From positions 1-62,303 of the forward strand of contig CAZKYS010000001.1 of the NCBI GenBank assembly GCA_964557085.1: a DNA stretch of 62,303 nt. Direction: 5' to 3'. Position 1 is the first letter of the stretch; every line of letters begins with the position of its first letter. Both the position numbers and the translations under genes were made by a program. This document shows positions 1-10,110 of this stretch, in pieces. The notes beneath the pieces were generated by a model that was given only the letters and a program-made list of their open reading frames with translations, was not told the DNA's origin and did no database searches. The DNA comes from Pseudaquidulcibacter sp964557085. GTDB lineage: Bacteria > Pseudomonadota > Alphaproteobacteria > Caulobacterales > Aquidulcibacteraceae.

Positions 1-1617
1 TGGATCAAGTTCACCCGGTCTTTGGGTTATTATCGCCACCGAACATCCATATTTACGGCCCTCTTTCGCAATTCTTGAAATTGCTAAACGGGTTGGAATA
101 AAGCCAAGTTCACGCTCTTTGGGAACATATCTATGGGCCTCTTCACATACCAATAGAACTTTAATCGCACCTTGACTTGCGCGCGCAACATCAAAACTTA
201 GGCGTGCAATAACTGCGGCAACGCAATTAATCACTTCGCCAGGAAGGCCTGCAAGATTAATTGTTGTCATTGGTTTACCATTTGCAGGCAACCTAAAGAT
301 ATGACCGATGATTTTTGAAAAATTCTCTTCGCGCCCGCCGCGTGCGAACATAAAACTATATCGCGGATTGTTTTCTAATATTTCCAATCGTGTTCGAAGG
401 CTTTTTAGTGCATGGCGGCCAAACCTTGGTTCAAGCTGCCCCAATGTTTCTTCAATATATTTAATAACATCGCTCATGCGATATGGAACAGGTGTATCGA
501 CAACTATAATTCCATTATGACCATTTGAAGTGCCAGCAGAAAGCATTTGTGCTTGCCTATCTTGCTTTGCTTGAACAACAAATTCTTGAAGAATTTCAAT
601 TTCATCATCATTAATATTGCCCTTGAATACAACATCAATCAATTCGTCAAAGTTTAATAGCCAATAAGGTAATTCAAGTGAATTTTGGTCTAAATTATTT
701 GCTTTATCACCAAATGCACTTGCAAATTCATCGTGCGGGTCAAGCATTACAACTCTAAGATTTGGCTCGGCTTCTATAACGCGTGAAACCACAAGACCAA
801 CTGCACAAGATTTACCAACGCCCGTTGTTCCCATAATTGCAACGTGACGACCAAGAATATCATCAACACCAACTGATGCGGCTATATGTTGGTTTTGGCT
901 TAATGTTCCAACATCAATTGATTTCTTATTTCCCAAATCATAAATGCATTCAAGATCTTTAAAGCGAATACGGTGTGCAATCGCGCCAACAGGTGGGAAT
1001 TTTGTAACACCACGTTTGAAAGTAGTGCCGTGATTGGTTTCATTTACTTCGCCAAAAATATCGGCAAGAATTATTATTGAATTTATTGCCTCTTCGCGCC
1101 AATGACCGATTTCAGTGCGCATTTCAGTTATCATACATACAACGCGCCCATGCGCAGTTGATATTGAAATCATTTGACCAATGGACCATGATTCTTCATC
1201 CATCATGTTTTCATGGTCTGTGGTTGATGATATTATTACTTTTGAACCGGTACAGCATGTTACACGACCAATTGACCTGCTTGCGCTTTGCCCTTGAGAA
1301 CGCCTATCGCCCGCATAATTTGCAACATTAGGTTCAGGTAAAGACGTTTCTTTAATGGTAAAAGTATCAATTTTTTCTGGTTGCTTAACACTTGAATTAT
1401 CTTTTACAATTGGCGGATTTGTAGGTTTAGCAGGGCTTATTGCAGTGCGCAAATTCGCAGGTTGTTGCTGGTTAACACCTTTATAAAGCCTTGCTTTTTG
1501 TTCTTCACTCATGAACATTTGAATTTGTTCAAGTAATCCTTCAGTAGATGAATTAGCCGCTTCTGGTTTTGTGCCATCCTGATTTTGATTTGTTTCAACC
1601 ATAAACTCACTCGCCAT
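1..1617 (-). CDS. HerA-like (DUF87) ATP-binding protein, 3' end beyond the left edge
   Basis: An open minus-strand frame of 539 codons runs from ATG at 1617 off the window edge without a stop. The Walker A motif GTTGVGKS is near residues 261-268. A Walker B-like stretch, VLLVCEEAH, lies near 485-493 and is followed by an arginine-rich segment, KEGRKYG. This is the FtsK/HerA-type layout of DUF87 ATPases, hexameric motors that move DNA or act as anti-phage or repair translocases. The first 120 residues are low in complexity, rich in Q, N and P. A second ATG at 1602 is an alternative start. The kinase gene lies directly upstream on the same strand, 120 bases away, so co-transcription is possible. 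Family membership is well supported. The role is unknown, and the missing C-terminus prevents subfamily assignment. Confidence 0.82.
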   Translation of the reverse strand, partial: MASEFMVETNQNQDGTKPEAANSSTEGLLEQIQMFMSEEQKARLYKGVNQQQPANLRTAISPAKPTNPPIVKDNSSVKQPEKIDTFTIKETSLPEPNVANYAGDRRSQGQSASRSIGRVTCCTGSKVIISSTTDHENMMDEESWSIGQMISISTAHGRVVCMITEMRTEIGHWREEAINSIIILADIFGEVNETNHGTTFKRGVTKFPPVGAIAHRIRFKDLECIYDLGNKKSIDVGTLSQNQHIAASVGVDDILGRHVAIMGTTGVGKSCAVGLVVSRVIEAEPNLRVVMLDPHDEFASAFGDKANNLDQNSLELPYWLLNFDELIDVVFKGNINDDEIEILQEFVVQAKQDRQAQMLSAGTSNGHNGIIVVDTPVPYRMSDVIKYIEETLGQLEPRFGRHALKSLRTRLEILENNPRYSFMFARGGREENFSKIIGHIFRLPANGKPMTTINLAGLPGEVINCVAAVIARLSFDVARASQGAIKVLLVCEEAHRYVPKERELGFIPTRLAISRIAKEGRKYGCSVAIITQRPGELDP

Positions 1618-1737
1618 GTTTGATTGAATTATTAAAATTCAACCATTTTAGATATATCTTTAGCTTGTGATTCTTAATCGCTTGATATTAACAAATCATT
1701 TTACTTGGCAAATATTTTAGCGTTTTTATTATTTATT

Positions 1738-4161
1738 TTAGGCCGCAACTTCTTCGTGTGGTATTGCTACAAGTGGAAGAATTACGTCTACTTTGGTTCC
1801 AACGCCAACTTTTGAAGTTATAGACATTGAGCCGCCATGCATACGGGCAAATGAATTACATAAAGCAAGGCCAAGACCAGTTCCTTGGTTTAGGCGTGAA
1901 TGCTCATTTTCAACTTGTTCAAATGGCTTTGCAAGGCGCGGTATATCATCACCATTTATACCAATGCCATTATCAATAACGGAAATTGTTATATTCAAAT
2001 CATCGCGGCGCGTACGAACCAAAACTCGACCACCATTTTCGGTGAACTTAATTGCATTCGAAAGCAAATTTATCAAAATTTGACGCACGGCACGCGCATC
2101 CGCAACAATATAATCATCACCCTCGATATCTTGTTCAATTTTTATATTTTTTTCTTCGGCTTTGACGCGAACAATACGAATTGCCTGTTCTATCGTTTCT
2201 TCCATAGACATATTTTGCGGATAGATTTTGAATTTTCCGCTTTCGATTTTTGCCATGTCTAAAACGCCATTGATAAGCTCAAGTAAATGAACACCACTTT
2301 CGTTAATGTCGCGAATATATTCACGATAATTTGGATTTCCCAAAGGACCATACATTTCACGCATCATCATGTCAGAAAAACCAATAATTGCATTAAGTGG
2401 TGTTCTTAATTCATGGCTCATATTGGCAAGGAAGGCATCTTTTGATTTAGAGGCTTGTTCGGCACGGCTTTTTTCAACTTCATAGCGTTTTGCAAGCTCT
2501 GCAGCCTCGCGCTCAGAAGCGCGCAATGCCTCAATAACTTCTGAAAGGCGTTTATTATTTTCGTTTACATTATCCTCACTTTGTTTTTGTGGTGATATAT
2601 CAAGACCAAGTGAAATCATACCACCATCAGAGGTTTGACGCTCGATTAAGCGAAGCCATTGACCATTTTGCAATTGTATTTCCTGTGCCTGCGGATCGCT
2701 TCTATCAGAACGCCTTGAAACAATATTTTGCGATGCAGAAGCAAAAATTTCATCGTATTTTGTGCCAACTTTCAGCAAACCAACATCAATATTGAAAACC
2801 TTCATAAAAGCATCATTCCACATTATGAGTGTGCCGCCACGTCCCCATAATGCAAATGGTCCAGCAAAACTGTTGATTGCGTCTTTTAATCTTCTTTCGG
2901 CGTTATTGGCGCGCATATCAGTGTGCATTTGTTCAGTAATATCAATCGAAACGCCAATAATACGCACCTGATGCGCATCATCCTTATTGCCAATAGAGCG
3001 ACCACGGAATTGTAAAAAAACAGGCTTTATTTTTTGATTATCTGGATGATGAACCTCAACATGAAAATCAATCGCGCCAATTTGAACACATGCACGAAGC
3101 GCAGATCTTAACCTTAATTTATCATCCGCACTAAGACATTTAAGCAATTCTTCGGTTCGATAACGGCCTGCATCTTTTAGACCAAAACTTCTTGCAAGGC
3201 GGGTTGTAAGATAAACATTATCATCTGTAATATTCCAATCCCAAACGCCACATTTTGCCCCATCAATAGCAATACGCAATCTTTTTTCCGCCTCACGCAT
3301 TTGCAATTCGGCATAGGTAGATTTTTGACCTTGGTCTTTAACAACGAACCAAATTCCAAAGAACGCAAGTATCGGCCCAAGTATAAGAAGGGCATAAAAC
3401 AACATAGTTTTATATATTGCACCTTCGGCATTTGCACGCGCTTCAAGTATAAAAACTATGAAACCTGATTTATTAATACTTCCGCCAATAAGATATTGTT
3501 CACCGCCATTTGATTTCACAAATTGACCCCAATTTTGATTTTCAGACGGTAAAGAAGAAAAACCAAGTGCATCACGAATATTTTTAAATCCCTGTAGCTT
3601 TAAAACAGATGCGGAATATACAATCGCGCCATCCTTATCAGTGACAATCATATTTTGCCCAGACTTTAGAAGTGGGCTTGGCTTTATTTTGATTAAAGCA
3701 ACCGCAGTTTGATTTTTTACATCGCGAACCGATATTGCAGGAAAGAAATGACCATCTTCACGCGCAACAGCGCCAACCCAACCAATATCATTGGCAAGTT
3801 GCGATGCAGCAGCCAACGCAGTCGCCGATTTTGTATCAATTGAAGTTGATGAAATCATCTCACCATTTGGGCCAAAAGTTGCAACAACATCAACAATATC
3901 ACTTGCAGCGGCGCGGCCCGCCGCCTCTGTTGCGCTTTGTGATGCGAATGCAGCCATTGTTGATTTTAAACTGATTAGATTGGCGTCAATATCAGATGAA
4001 ATAAGGCGAGCACTTGAATATGAATTATCAAAAATTCGCGCTTTTTGGTGGTCAATATCGCTTTTGGCTTTGATAATGATTGCGGCAATAAAAAGCGCGC
4101 ACAGCAAAAGCGTAACAGCAATAGGCCATTGCCCATTCTCCTGTATATCACGCTTTGCCAT
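1738..4161 (-). CDS. pleC: PleC/DivJ-type membrane sensor histidine kinase with PAS domains
   Basis: The frame opens at a TTG at 4212 (824 aa), but the ATG at 4161 (807 aa) sits just before the first membrane segment and is preferred. Order: a membrane helix near the N-terminus, a periplasmic region of about 220 residues, a second helix near 255-275, two PAS-like regions, HisKA and HATPase_c. The phospho-acceptor His is in SHELRTPLN, residue 583 from this ATG. The ATP-binding boxes are DNGIG and GTGLGL. The text after the His box (MYGPLGNPNYREYIRDI, then LLELINGVLDMAKIESGK) strongly resembles Caulobacter PleC, as do the length and topology. PleC is a kinase/phosphatase acting on DivK and PleD at a cell pole. 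No receiver domain is fused and no response regulator is adjacent. DivJ or another paralogue cannot be excluded by eye. Confidence 0.8.
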   Translation of the reverse strand: MAKRDIQENGQWPIAVTLLLCALFIAAIIIKAKSDIDHQKARIFDNSYSSARLISSDIDANLISLKSTMAAFASQSATEAAGRAAASDIVDVVATFGPNGEMISSTSIDTKSATALAAASQLANDIGWVGAVAREDGHFFPAISVRDVKNQTAVALIKIKPSPLLKSGQNMIVTDKDGAIVYSASVLKLQGFKNIRDALGFSSLPSENQNWGQFVKSNGGEQYLIGGSINKSGFIVFILEARANAEGAIYKTMLFYALLILGPILAFFGIWFVVKDQGQKSTYAELQMREAEKRLRIAIDGAKCGVWDWNITDDNVYLTTRLARSFGLKDAGRYRTEELLKCLSADDKLRLRSALRACVQIGAIDFHVEVHHPDNQKIKPVFLQFRGRSIGNKDDAHQVRIIGVSIDITEQMHTDMRANNAERRLKDAINSFAGPFALWGRGGTLIMWNDAFMKVFNIDVGLLKVGTKYDEIFASASQNIVSRRSDRSDPQAQEIQLQNGQWLRLIERQTSDGGMISLGLDISPQKQSEDNVNENNKRLSEVIEALRASEREAAELAKRYEVEKSRAEQASKSKDAFLANMSHELRTPLNAIIGFSDMMMREMYGPLGNPNYREYIRDINESGVHLLELINGVLDMAKIESGKFKIYPQNMSMEETIEQAIRIVRVKAEEKNIKIEQDIEGDDYIVADARAVRQILINLLSNAIKFTENGGRVLVRTRRDDLNITISVIDNGIGINGDDIPRLAKPFEQVENEHSRLNQGTGLGLALCNSFARMHGGSMSITSKVGVGTKVDVILPLVAIPHEEVAA

Positions 4162-4367
4162 ATTATTAGTCAAACCCCAAATCCTTGGATAAGATATTAG
4201 CCAAAGTGGCAAATCAATACAGCAATTGGTAATATAAATAACAAAGCTGTCAATATAAAGAATTGAAGCTAAATTACTTTAATGCTTCCAACCTTAGCAA
4301 TATTTCTTCACCCAAATATTGAGTGAAGGCAATCTTGCCCCCGCTTAAATCGCCCCTTAATTAGTTG

Positions 4368-6992
4368 CTAAAGTGATTTGATTATTCCACCAAGGATTTC
4401 ATGCAATTGTTTTGAAACGCCTTGCACTAATATTGCATCAATATGTTGTTTGGCTAAATCGCGCCTTTGTTTTTCAACCTTTGTTACACGCTCAAAAGCG
4501 GTGGCAAGGCGCGCGGCAACTGATGGATTAACTTTATCATATTGAAGAAGAAAATCGCAAATCGCCTTATAACCTTTACCATCTTTTTGATGAAATCCGA
4601 TTGGATTACTAATTGAAAAAGCACCAATAATTGCGCGAACACGATTTGGATTTGTTATCTCAAAGCCATCATCTTTCAACAATGTTTCAAGGTTTGCAAT
4701 AATATCCCCTGTTGGCGAATTTGCGCGTAATGAATAATATTTATCCATAACAAGCGCATTATTTTCAAATCTATCCTTGAACTTTGCCAAAGCATTTGCA
4801 AATTCATCACCACCAATTCGCGACAAAGCGCTCAAAGCCGCCATTTTATCGGTCATATTTGTGGAATTATCATAAGCATTTTTCGCAAATTGCGCGCCAT
4901 TTTGGGCAAAACTTAAATAATATAGGCATTGTGAATTTAAAGCGCGCTGCCCCTCACCCGCTGCATCAGGAACAAATTTTTGTGATGGATTATATGATTT
5001 ATGCACTTCTTCGATAATCTTTTTATGTTTATCGCAAATCGCCCGTGCCAATATTTCGCGCGCGGCAAAAATATTTTCAGGAATACAATCTTGCATTATT
5101 TGCATCAAATCATTGGTTGACGGCAATTGTAACAATAAGGCCGCATAAGCACGGTCATTTTGCGCATTTTTCAATGCATTACCATATGCATTAATCAAAA
5201 CATCAGACGGAACATATGCTTTTCCATTTGATATTTCTTGCGCACCAAAAACCAAATTTTTACGCGCAATAGTTTGCAGGCTTTCCCATTTTACATAAAA
5301 ATCATCATCATATTGCGCCAATACCGCCAATTCTTCATCCGTATGATCAGAATTTAAAATGATTGGCGCACTATAGCCACGCATCATAGAAACAATTGGC
5401 TTTTTAGGCATATTTTCAAAGCGTAAAATCAACTCTTTCCCTGCGTGATTTAGGGAAATTAGATTTGCTTTTTTGCCTTGTGCCATATCTAAAATAAGGC
5501 GGTTTCCATTTTCGTCAAAAAAGGCCAAATCAATCGGAATTGGCACCCAATCCTTATTTGTCTGATTTGGCGTATCCTTAGTTTCTTGGCTAATTTTTAA
5601 TTCTAAGACATTGTTTTCAAAGCGGGTTTCAAGGGTAACAATTGGCGTTCCTGCTTGTGAATACCATCTTTCAATGCCATCCAAATCATTTTGTGAACTT
5701 TCCCTTAAAGCAGCAAGCCAATCTTCAATTGTTGCGGCCGTTCCGTCATTTTTCTCAAAATAATTTATTGCACCGGCAAGAAATGCTTCTTGACCCAATA
5801 TGTTCTTTGCAACCCTTATTACCTCGGCGCCTTTTTCATAAATTGTTGAAGTATAAAAATTATCAATTGCCGCATATTCATGTGGGCGCACACTATGGGC
5901 ATTTGGGCCATTATCTTCGGCAAATTGGCGCGCACGCAATGCGATAATATTCTGAATACGATTAACCGCATGAGAGCGCATATCCGCAGAGAATTCTTGA
6001 TCCCGATAAACCGTAAATCCTTCTTTCAAAGACAATTGAAACCAATCACGACATGTAACGCGATTTCCCGACCAATTATGGAAATATTCATGCGCAACAA
6101 CGCCTTCAATACGTGCATAATCTAAATCTGTGGCGGTTTCTTCATCCGCTAATAAAAGCGATGAATTGAAAATATTAAGCCCTTTATTTTCCATTGCGCC
6201 CGCATTGAAATCACGCACGGCAACAATGTTGAAAATGTCCAAATCATATTCACGAAGATAATTTTCTTCATCCCATTTCATTGAACGTTTTAGTGAATCC
6301 ATTGCATATTTTGCACGCTCACTATCGCCCTGTTCGACATAGATATTAAGCTCAACCTCATTGCCATTCATAGTTGTGAAACTATCGCTTAATTTATCAA
6401 AACTTCCGGCAACAAGGGCAAATAAATATGATGGCTTTGCCCATGGATCATCCCATTCAGCAAAATGACGACCATCGCCAAAATCCCCATAGCTTACTAA
6501 ATTGCCATTTGACAAAAGTGTTGGATATAATTCTTTGTCCGCTTGAATGCGTACAAAGAAATGCGCCATAACATCTGGCCTATCGGGCCAGAAAGTAATT
6601 CTTCTGAAACCTTCGGCCTCACATTGCGTGCAAAAGCGACCGCTTGAAACATAAAGACCTGATAAGGCAGTATTTTTCAATGGATTAATTGCAACTTTGA
6701 TTGCAAGTTCAACCCTATTGCCACCATCAATTATTAGTAAATCATCTTTGTATGAATATTGATTTTCGCTTAAGGTTTCGCCATTCCTATTGATAGAAAT
6801 AATTTCCAATCCTTCGCCATTTAGAATTATTTTCTCACTTTCTTCAAAGCCAGATTTTAATTCAAGGCGCATTTTTGAACTTACTATTGTTCTTTCTTTT
6901 TCAAGTTCAAAAACTAATTGTAGGTTTGGAATATAATAAGGATAAGGCTTATAATCACTAAGTTGGATTTTGTTTTGCGAATCTGTTTTCAT
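4368..6992 (-). CDS. pepN: Aminopeptidase N (M1 family, alanyl aminopeptidase)
   Basis: The frame extends to a TTG at 7010, but the ATG at 6992 gives the usual PepN N-terminus (874 aa; E. coli PepN is about 870). The substrate-anchoring motif GAMEN is near residue 270. The zinc site HEYFHNW is followed about 18 residues later by the third ligand in LKEGFTVYRD, the gluzincin pattern HExxH-18-E. The C-terminal third is helical, as in PepN. The enzyme is a cytoplasmic zinc exopeptidase that trims N-terminal residues in the last steps of protein turnover. It lies 26 bases after the stop of the upstream small gene on the same strand. A weak 6-bp hairpin (arms 4306-4311 and 4323-4328) lies downstream but has no U tract, so termination there is doubtful. 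Confidence 0.95.
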   Translation of the reverse strand: MKTDSQNKIQLSDYKPYPYYIPNLQLVFELEKERTIVSSKMRLELKSGFEESEKIILNGEGLEIISINRNGETLSENQYSYKDDLLIIDGGNRVELAIKVAINPLKNTALSGLYVSSGRFCTQCEAEGFRRITFWPDRPDVMAHFFVRIQADKELYPTLLSNGNLVSYGDFGDGRHFAEWDDPWAKPSYLFALVAGSFDKLSDSFTTMNGNEVELNIYVEQGDSERAKYAMDSLKRSMKWDEENYLREYDLDIFNIVAVRDFNAGAMENKGLNIFNSSLLLADEETATDLDYARIEGVVAHEYFHNWSGNRVTCRDWFQLSLKEGFTVYRDQEFSADMRSHAVNRIQNIIALRARQFAEDNGPNAHSVRPHEYAAIDNFYTSTIYEKGAEVIRVAKNILGQEAFLAGAINYFEKNDGTAATIEDWLAALRESSQNDLDGIERWYSQAGTPIVTLETRFENNVLELKISQETKDTPNQTNKDWVPIPIDLAFFDENGNRLILDMAQGKKANLISLNHAGKELILRFENMPKKPIVSMMRGYSAPIILNSDHTDEELAVLAQYDDDFYVKWESLQTIARKNLVFGAQEISNGKAYVPSDVLINAYGNALKNAQNDRAYAALLLQLPSTNDLMQIMQDCIPENIFAAREILARAICDKHKKIIEEVHKSYNPSQKFVPDAAGEGQRALNSQCLYYLSFAQNGAQFAKNAYDNSTNMTDKMAALSALSRIGGDEFANALAKFKDRFENNALVMDKYYSLRANSPTGDIIANLETLLKDDGFEITNPNRVRAIIGAFSISNPIGFHQKDGKGYKAICDFLLQYDKVNPSVAARLATAFERVTKVEKQRRDLAKQHIDAILVQGVSKQLHEILGGIIKSL

Positions 6993-7018
6993 TCGATAAC
7001 AATAGGCCAAATAGGCAA

Positions 7019-7510
7019 TTAATCAAAGAGTGCGTCAACCTCATCTTGACTAGATTCTGCGGCGCGGCCGTGTATCATTCCATCAAGCATCATAATTGCC
7101 GATTGCAATGCAAAACAGGTTTCGGAGCAATAATCAGAAAGCTCACCATTTTCATTTATAAGTTTTTCTGCTTCTTTTATGGCGATTTTTACCATATGGC
7201 CCAATTCATGGGATAAATTATCAAACGGTTTTTTACGCTCTTCTGGTATTAAATGATAAACCGCGATTGCCAATTCTTTATCATGAAAGTGGGAGCGTCT
7301 AAAATGCTCCTCGTATGATAATGGTTCCCAAATAACCAATTCATCAATCATTTCAGGCATATCGGCAAGAAGACCAAAAAGCATAACAGCTTCATTAAAA
7401 ACATTAAGATAGTCAGTGGCGAATCCTGTTTTCGGGCTAATATTGGCCTTTGCCAACATTTCCTTATCCAGAAAATCAAAATCATCGATATGACTAAATG
7501 CCGTGTTCAT
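7019..7510 (-). CDS. Conserved hypothetical protein, probable alphaproteobacterial family
   Basis: A GTG at 7525 opens the frame, but the ATG at 7510 (163 aa) is the more likely start. The protein is soluble and acidic, with no signal or membrane segment. Recognisable stretches are DYLNVFNEAVMLFGLLADMPEM, the motif SYEEHFRRSHF, and a tail ending EVDALFD. I recognise this pattern as an uncharacterised family seen in many Alphaproteobacteria but know no function for it. No catalytic motif is visible. The short spacing to pepN (26 bases) and the shared strand suggest they are co-transcribed. Confidence 0.75.
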   Translation of the reverse strand: MNTAFSHIDDFDFLDKEMLAKANISPKTGFATDYLNVFNEAVMLFGLLADMPEMIDELVIWEPLSYEEHFRRSHFHDKELAIAVYHLIPEERKKPFDNLSHELGHMVKIAIKEAEKLINENGELSDYCSETCFALQSAIMMLDGMIHGRAAESSQDEVDALFD

Positions 7511-7566
7511 ATAAATGCTATGCACTAATTTGCGTTATCAAAAAATTAAAACGGCACAAAGAAAAA

Positions 7567-9363
7567 TTAAAATCTTACTTTTCCCGCAGCAATATTGTCA
7601 TAATCCTCATCAGACATTGGAACATATTTTTGCAATTGCGGATTTAGCCAATAGATTTGATCGTCAATCATTTCAGGGTCAAAACCTTCACGAACTAAAT
7701 CAACTTTTTTGTATTTAAACGTTGCCGTGGTTTCCATTTCTTTGCGAATTCTAAAGAATAATGGTAATGCATAGCTTGGTAATTGGGCTTTTAAATGCGC
7801 CAATAGTGCGTCAAAATCAATTGGTTTTGGAATAACTAAAACCGCCATACCCGCGCGCCCCTCATGATTTGGAACGCTTACGCCATAGGCATTTGCTTCT
7901 TCGATGCCATCAAAAGTGCCCAATGCCCCGCCAACATCAGCGGTTGAAACATTTTCTGATTTCCATCTAAAAGTATCGCCAATCCTGTCAACAAAATAGA
8001 AATAGCCCGCTTTGTCTTGGCGCATTAAATCGCCAGTTCGAAAATACATATCGCCTTCAACTTTAACATTACGAAGGATTTTTTTGTTGGTGGCCTCTTT
8101 ATCATTGGCATAACCATCAAATTGACCACGTGGATCATTAGGGTCAAGGCTTCCAACCGCCTCACCAATTTCATCAGGGCCGCAGAAAATGCATAATCCA
8201 TTTTCATCACGAACCGGCATTTCCGTTTCAATATCAAACTTTACAAGTGAAATATTGATTTTCTTTTCTAAATATTTTGGCTTGCGCCCAATTGCACCCT
8301 TTTTGCCGGTAAGATTGGTAAGGAATACATTGCCTTCGGTTGAGCCGTAAAATTCCATGATTTTTGGAATTTTAAATCTTTCCTCGGCCTTGTCCCAAAC
8401 TTCGGGGCGAAGGCCGTTTCCAAAGCATGATTTAACCTTATGCTTGGTTTCAAATTCATTTGGTTCTTGCGTTACCAAATAACGGAACATCTCACCAATA
8501 TATACGAATATTGTGCAGCCATTATTTACTATATCAGGCCAAAACTGGCTTGCTGAAAATCGCTTACGAATTACCAATGTGCCACCAGTATTAAGCGCCA
8601 AGCCAACGGCGCAAATACCGCCAGTGCCATGATATAAAGGAAGCGGAAGATAAACAACATCATCACGACCTGCGCCAGTTCCTGCAATGAATACCCTACT
8701 CATACCTTGAACCCGCGATTGGCTGATTACAGCGGCTTTAGGGCTTCCTGTTGTTCCTGAAGTATAAAGGAAAAGGCATGGATCTTTACCCATAAGGCGC
8801 GAACGATGAATGCGATTTGGGCGCCTTGTTGTTTGCGCGTTTAATGCCCTATCCAAATCACCAAGCCCTGCAATTGGTGTTCCAAATCTTTGGAATGACG
8901 CAACATCAGGACATTCATTTGCAACAGGCGCCCAAATTGGTGCTAATTCGTCATCTACGATGATAGCCTTAGCTTTGGCAACATTAACAGAATGACTTAA
9001 TTGCTGACCAACCATATTTTGATTAATAAGCGCACTTACAATGCCAATTTTCGATAAGCCATACCAGCATGCAATATAATCAGGATGGTTCTGCATAAAA
9101 ACTGCAACCACATCCCCAGCCCTAAGGCCAGAATCAAATGCCCAATTTGCATATCGATTAGCAAGATTATCAAACTGACTATAAGTAAGTTTTTTATTAT
9201 CGCAAATTATTGCTGTTCGTGAACCATTTTGGTCACAAACCCTCTCCCAATCATCGGCGAGTAAATTTGTATGTGTCGGCGTAAGTTCTTCAATCCACAC
9301 GTTTGTTTTTCGTGCCAAAAGCGCAAAATCTATTTCTTCTTTAATTTTCGCGAAAAGGCCCAT
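7567..9363 (-). CDS. Long-chain acyl-CoA synthetase, FATP/SLC27-like
   Basis: This is an adenylate-forming enzyme of about 598 aa. The AMP-binding signature YTSGTTGSPKAA is near residue 200, followed by the acyl-adenylate motif FYGSTEGN near 345. The stretch RTGDL...DRIGDTFRWKSENVST matches the FATP/very-long-chain acyl-CoA synthetase branch more than classical FadD. The C-terminal catalytic-lysine region is TFKYKKVDL. It activates long-chain fatty acids to acyl-CoA with ATP for degradation or lipid synthesis. The start at ATG 9363 is chosen because GGGAG lies five bases upstream; the frame itself opens 12 bases earlier. It is separated by 56 bases from the hypothetical gene downstream on the same strand. 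Confidence 0.9.
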   Translation of the reverse strand: MGLFAKIKEEIDFALLARKTNVWIEELTPTHTNLLADDWERVCDQNGSRTAIICDNKKLTYSQFDNLANRYANWAFDSGLRAGDVVAVFMQNHPDYIACWYGLSKIGIVSALINQNMVGQQLSHSVNVAKAKAIIVDDELAPIWAPVANECPDVASFQRFGTPIAGLGDLDRALNAQTTRRPNRIHRSRLMGKDPCLFLYTSGTTGSPKAAVISQSRVQGMSRVFIAGTGAGRDDVVYLPLPLYHGTGGICAVGLALNTGGTLVIRKRFSASQFWPDIVNNGCTIFVYIGEMFRYLVTQEPNEFETKHKVKSCFGNGLRPEVWDKAEERFKIPKIMEFYGSTEGNVFLTNLTGKKGAIGRKPKYLEKKINISLVKFDIETEMPVRDENGLCIFCGPDEIGEAVGSLDPNDPRGQFDGYANDKEATNKKILRNVKVEGDMYFRTGDLMRQDKAGYFYFVDRIGDTFRWKSENVSTADVGGALGTFDGIEEANAYGVSVPNHEGRAGMAVLVIPKPIDFDALLAHLKAQLPSYALPLFFRIRKEMETTATFKYKKVDLVREGFDPEMIDDQIYWLNPQLQKYVPMSDEDYDNIAAGKVRF

Positions 9364-9529
9364 AAAAACTCCCATATATGTTTACAATTCAATATTATTT
9401 GATTTGCTTAATATTTGGGAAATCTGATTAAGTTTTGCAAGTAAGAGAATAATTCAATCTGTTGCAAATGCTGACGCTACGGCACATTTTTACGAACTTT
9501 ATGTCAACAATAATTGGTAAAAATAATTA

Positions 9530-10096
9530 TTAATCGAGTGCCATATTGCCGAGGTCGCCCTTATAAATTTTATCAAGTTTTTTCAAAAGCCTTGTTTTAA
9601 ATTCTTCTGAGCAATAATTACCATTAGTTTTGTAATTATAACCATTTTGAACTTTTTCAAGATATTCAATAACGCCCTTATTCCAAAAATCGTCATATGT
9701 TGCATCAAGCTTGTTACCTGCATAGATTTTATTTTTCATATCCGCAAATGGCGCTTTATCCCATCCACAAGCCTCTGGAAGTTTTGACCATTGGCCCATC
9801 AAAGATAATTGATATGACTTATAAAAATCATCAAGAGTTTCAGGTGACGCGGTTGTATCTGCAGGTGACATTGGCTGTCCTGTGGCTTTATTCATAACTT
9901 GCGCATTTTTGATACGGGTTACATCTGCGGCCGAAAACTCACCAATTCCACCATCGCTTCTTGGTGGCGGGCCATTAGTTGACGGCACTTGGCTTGCAAT
10001 TGCCACATCTTCCTTAGAAATTTGATTTTCAGCTTTCTTTGAACAAGCGCCAAAAAACATTAATGCAACTACACTTACTATAATTGTTTTTTTCAT
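9530..10096 (-). CDS. Putative lipoprotein of unknown function
   Basis: The frame extends to a GTG at 10147, but the ATG at 10096 has AGGGA eight bases upstream and starts exactly at a lipoprotein signal: KK, a hydrophobic core and the lipobox FGAC. It has 188 residues. The mature protein begins with a Pro/Ser/Gly-rich linker (TNGPPPRSDGGIG). A helical C-terminal domain follows with three Cys (EACGW and NYCSEEF, plus the lipidated Cys). I do not recognise the family. It starts 15 bases after the stop of the repeat protein, so the two are probably one operon and may act together in the envelope. Confidence 0.75.
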   Translation of the reverse strand: MKKTIIVSVVALMFFGACSKKAENQISKEDVAIASQVPSTNGPPPRSDGGIGEFSAADVTRIKNAQVMNKATGQPMSPADTTASPETLDDFYKSYQLSLMGQWSKLPEACGWDKAPFADMKNKIYAGNKLDATYDDFWNKGVIEYLEKVQNGYNYKTNGNYCSEEFKTRLLKKLDKIYKGDLGNMALD

Positions 10097-10110
10097 TGAT
10101 ATTTCCCTGA

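Noticed and set aside
1793..2262. Plus-strand frames of 96 and 120 codons antisense to the histidine kinase
   Set aside because: They mirror a gene with clear HisKA/HATPase motifs and have no recognisable protein features.
9490..9529. AATAATT/AATTATT pairing downstream of the lipoprotein gene as a terminator
   Set aside because: The stem is entirely A/T in an AT-rich gap and has no clear U run, so it is no better than chance.
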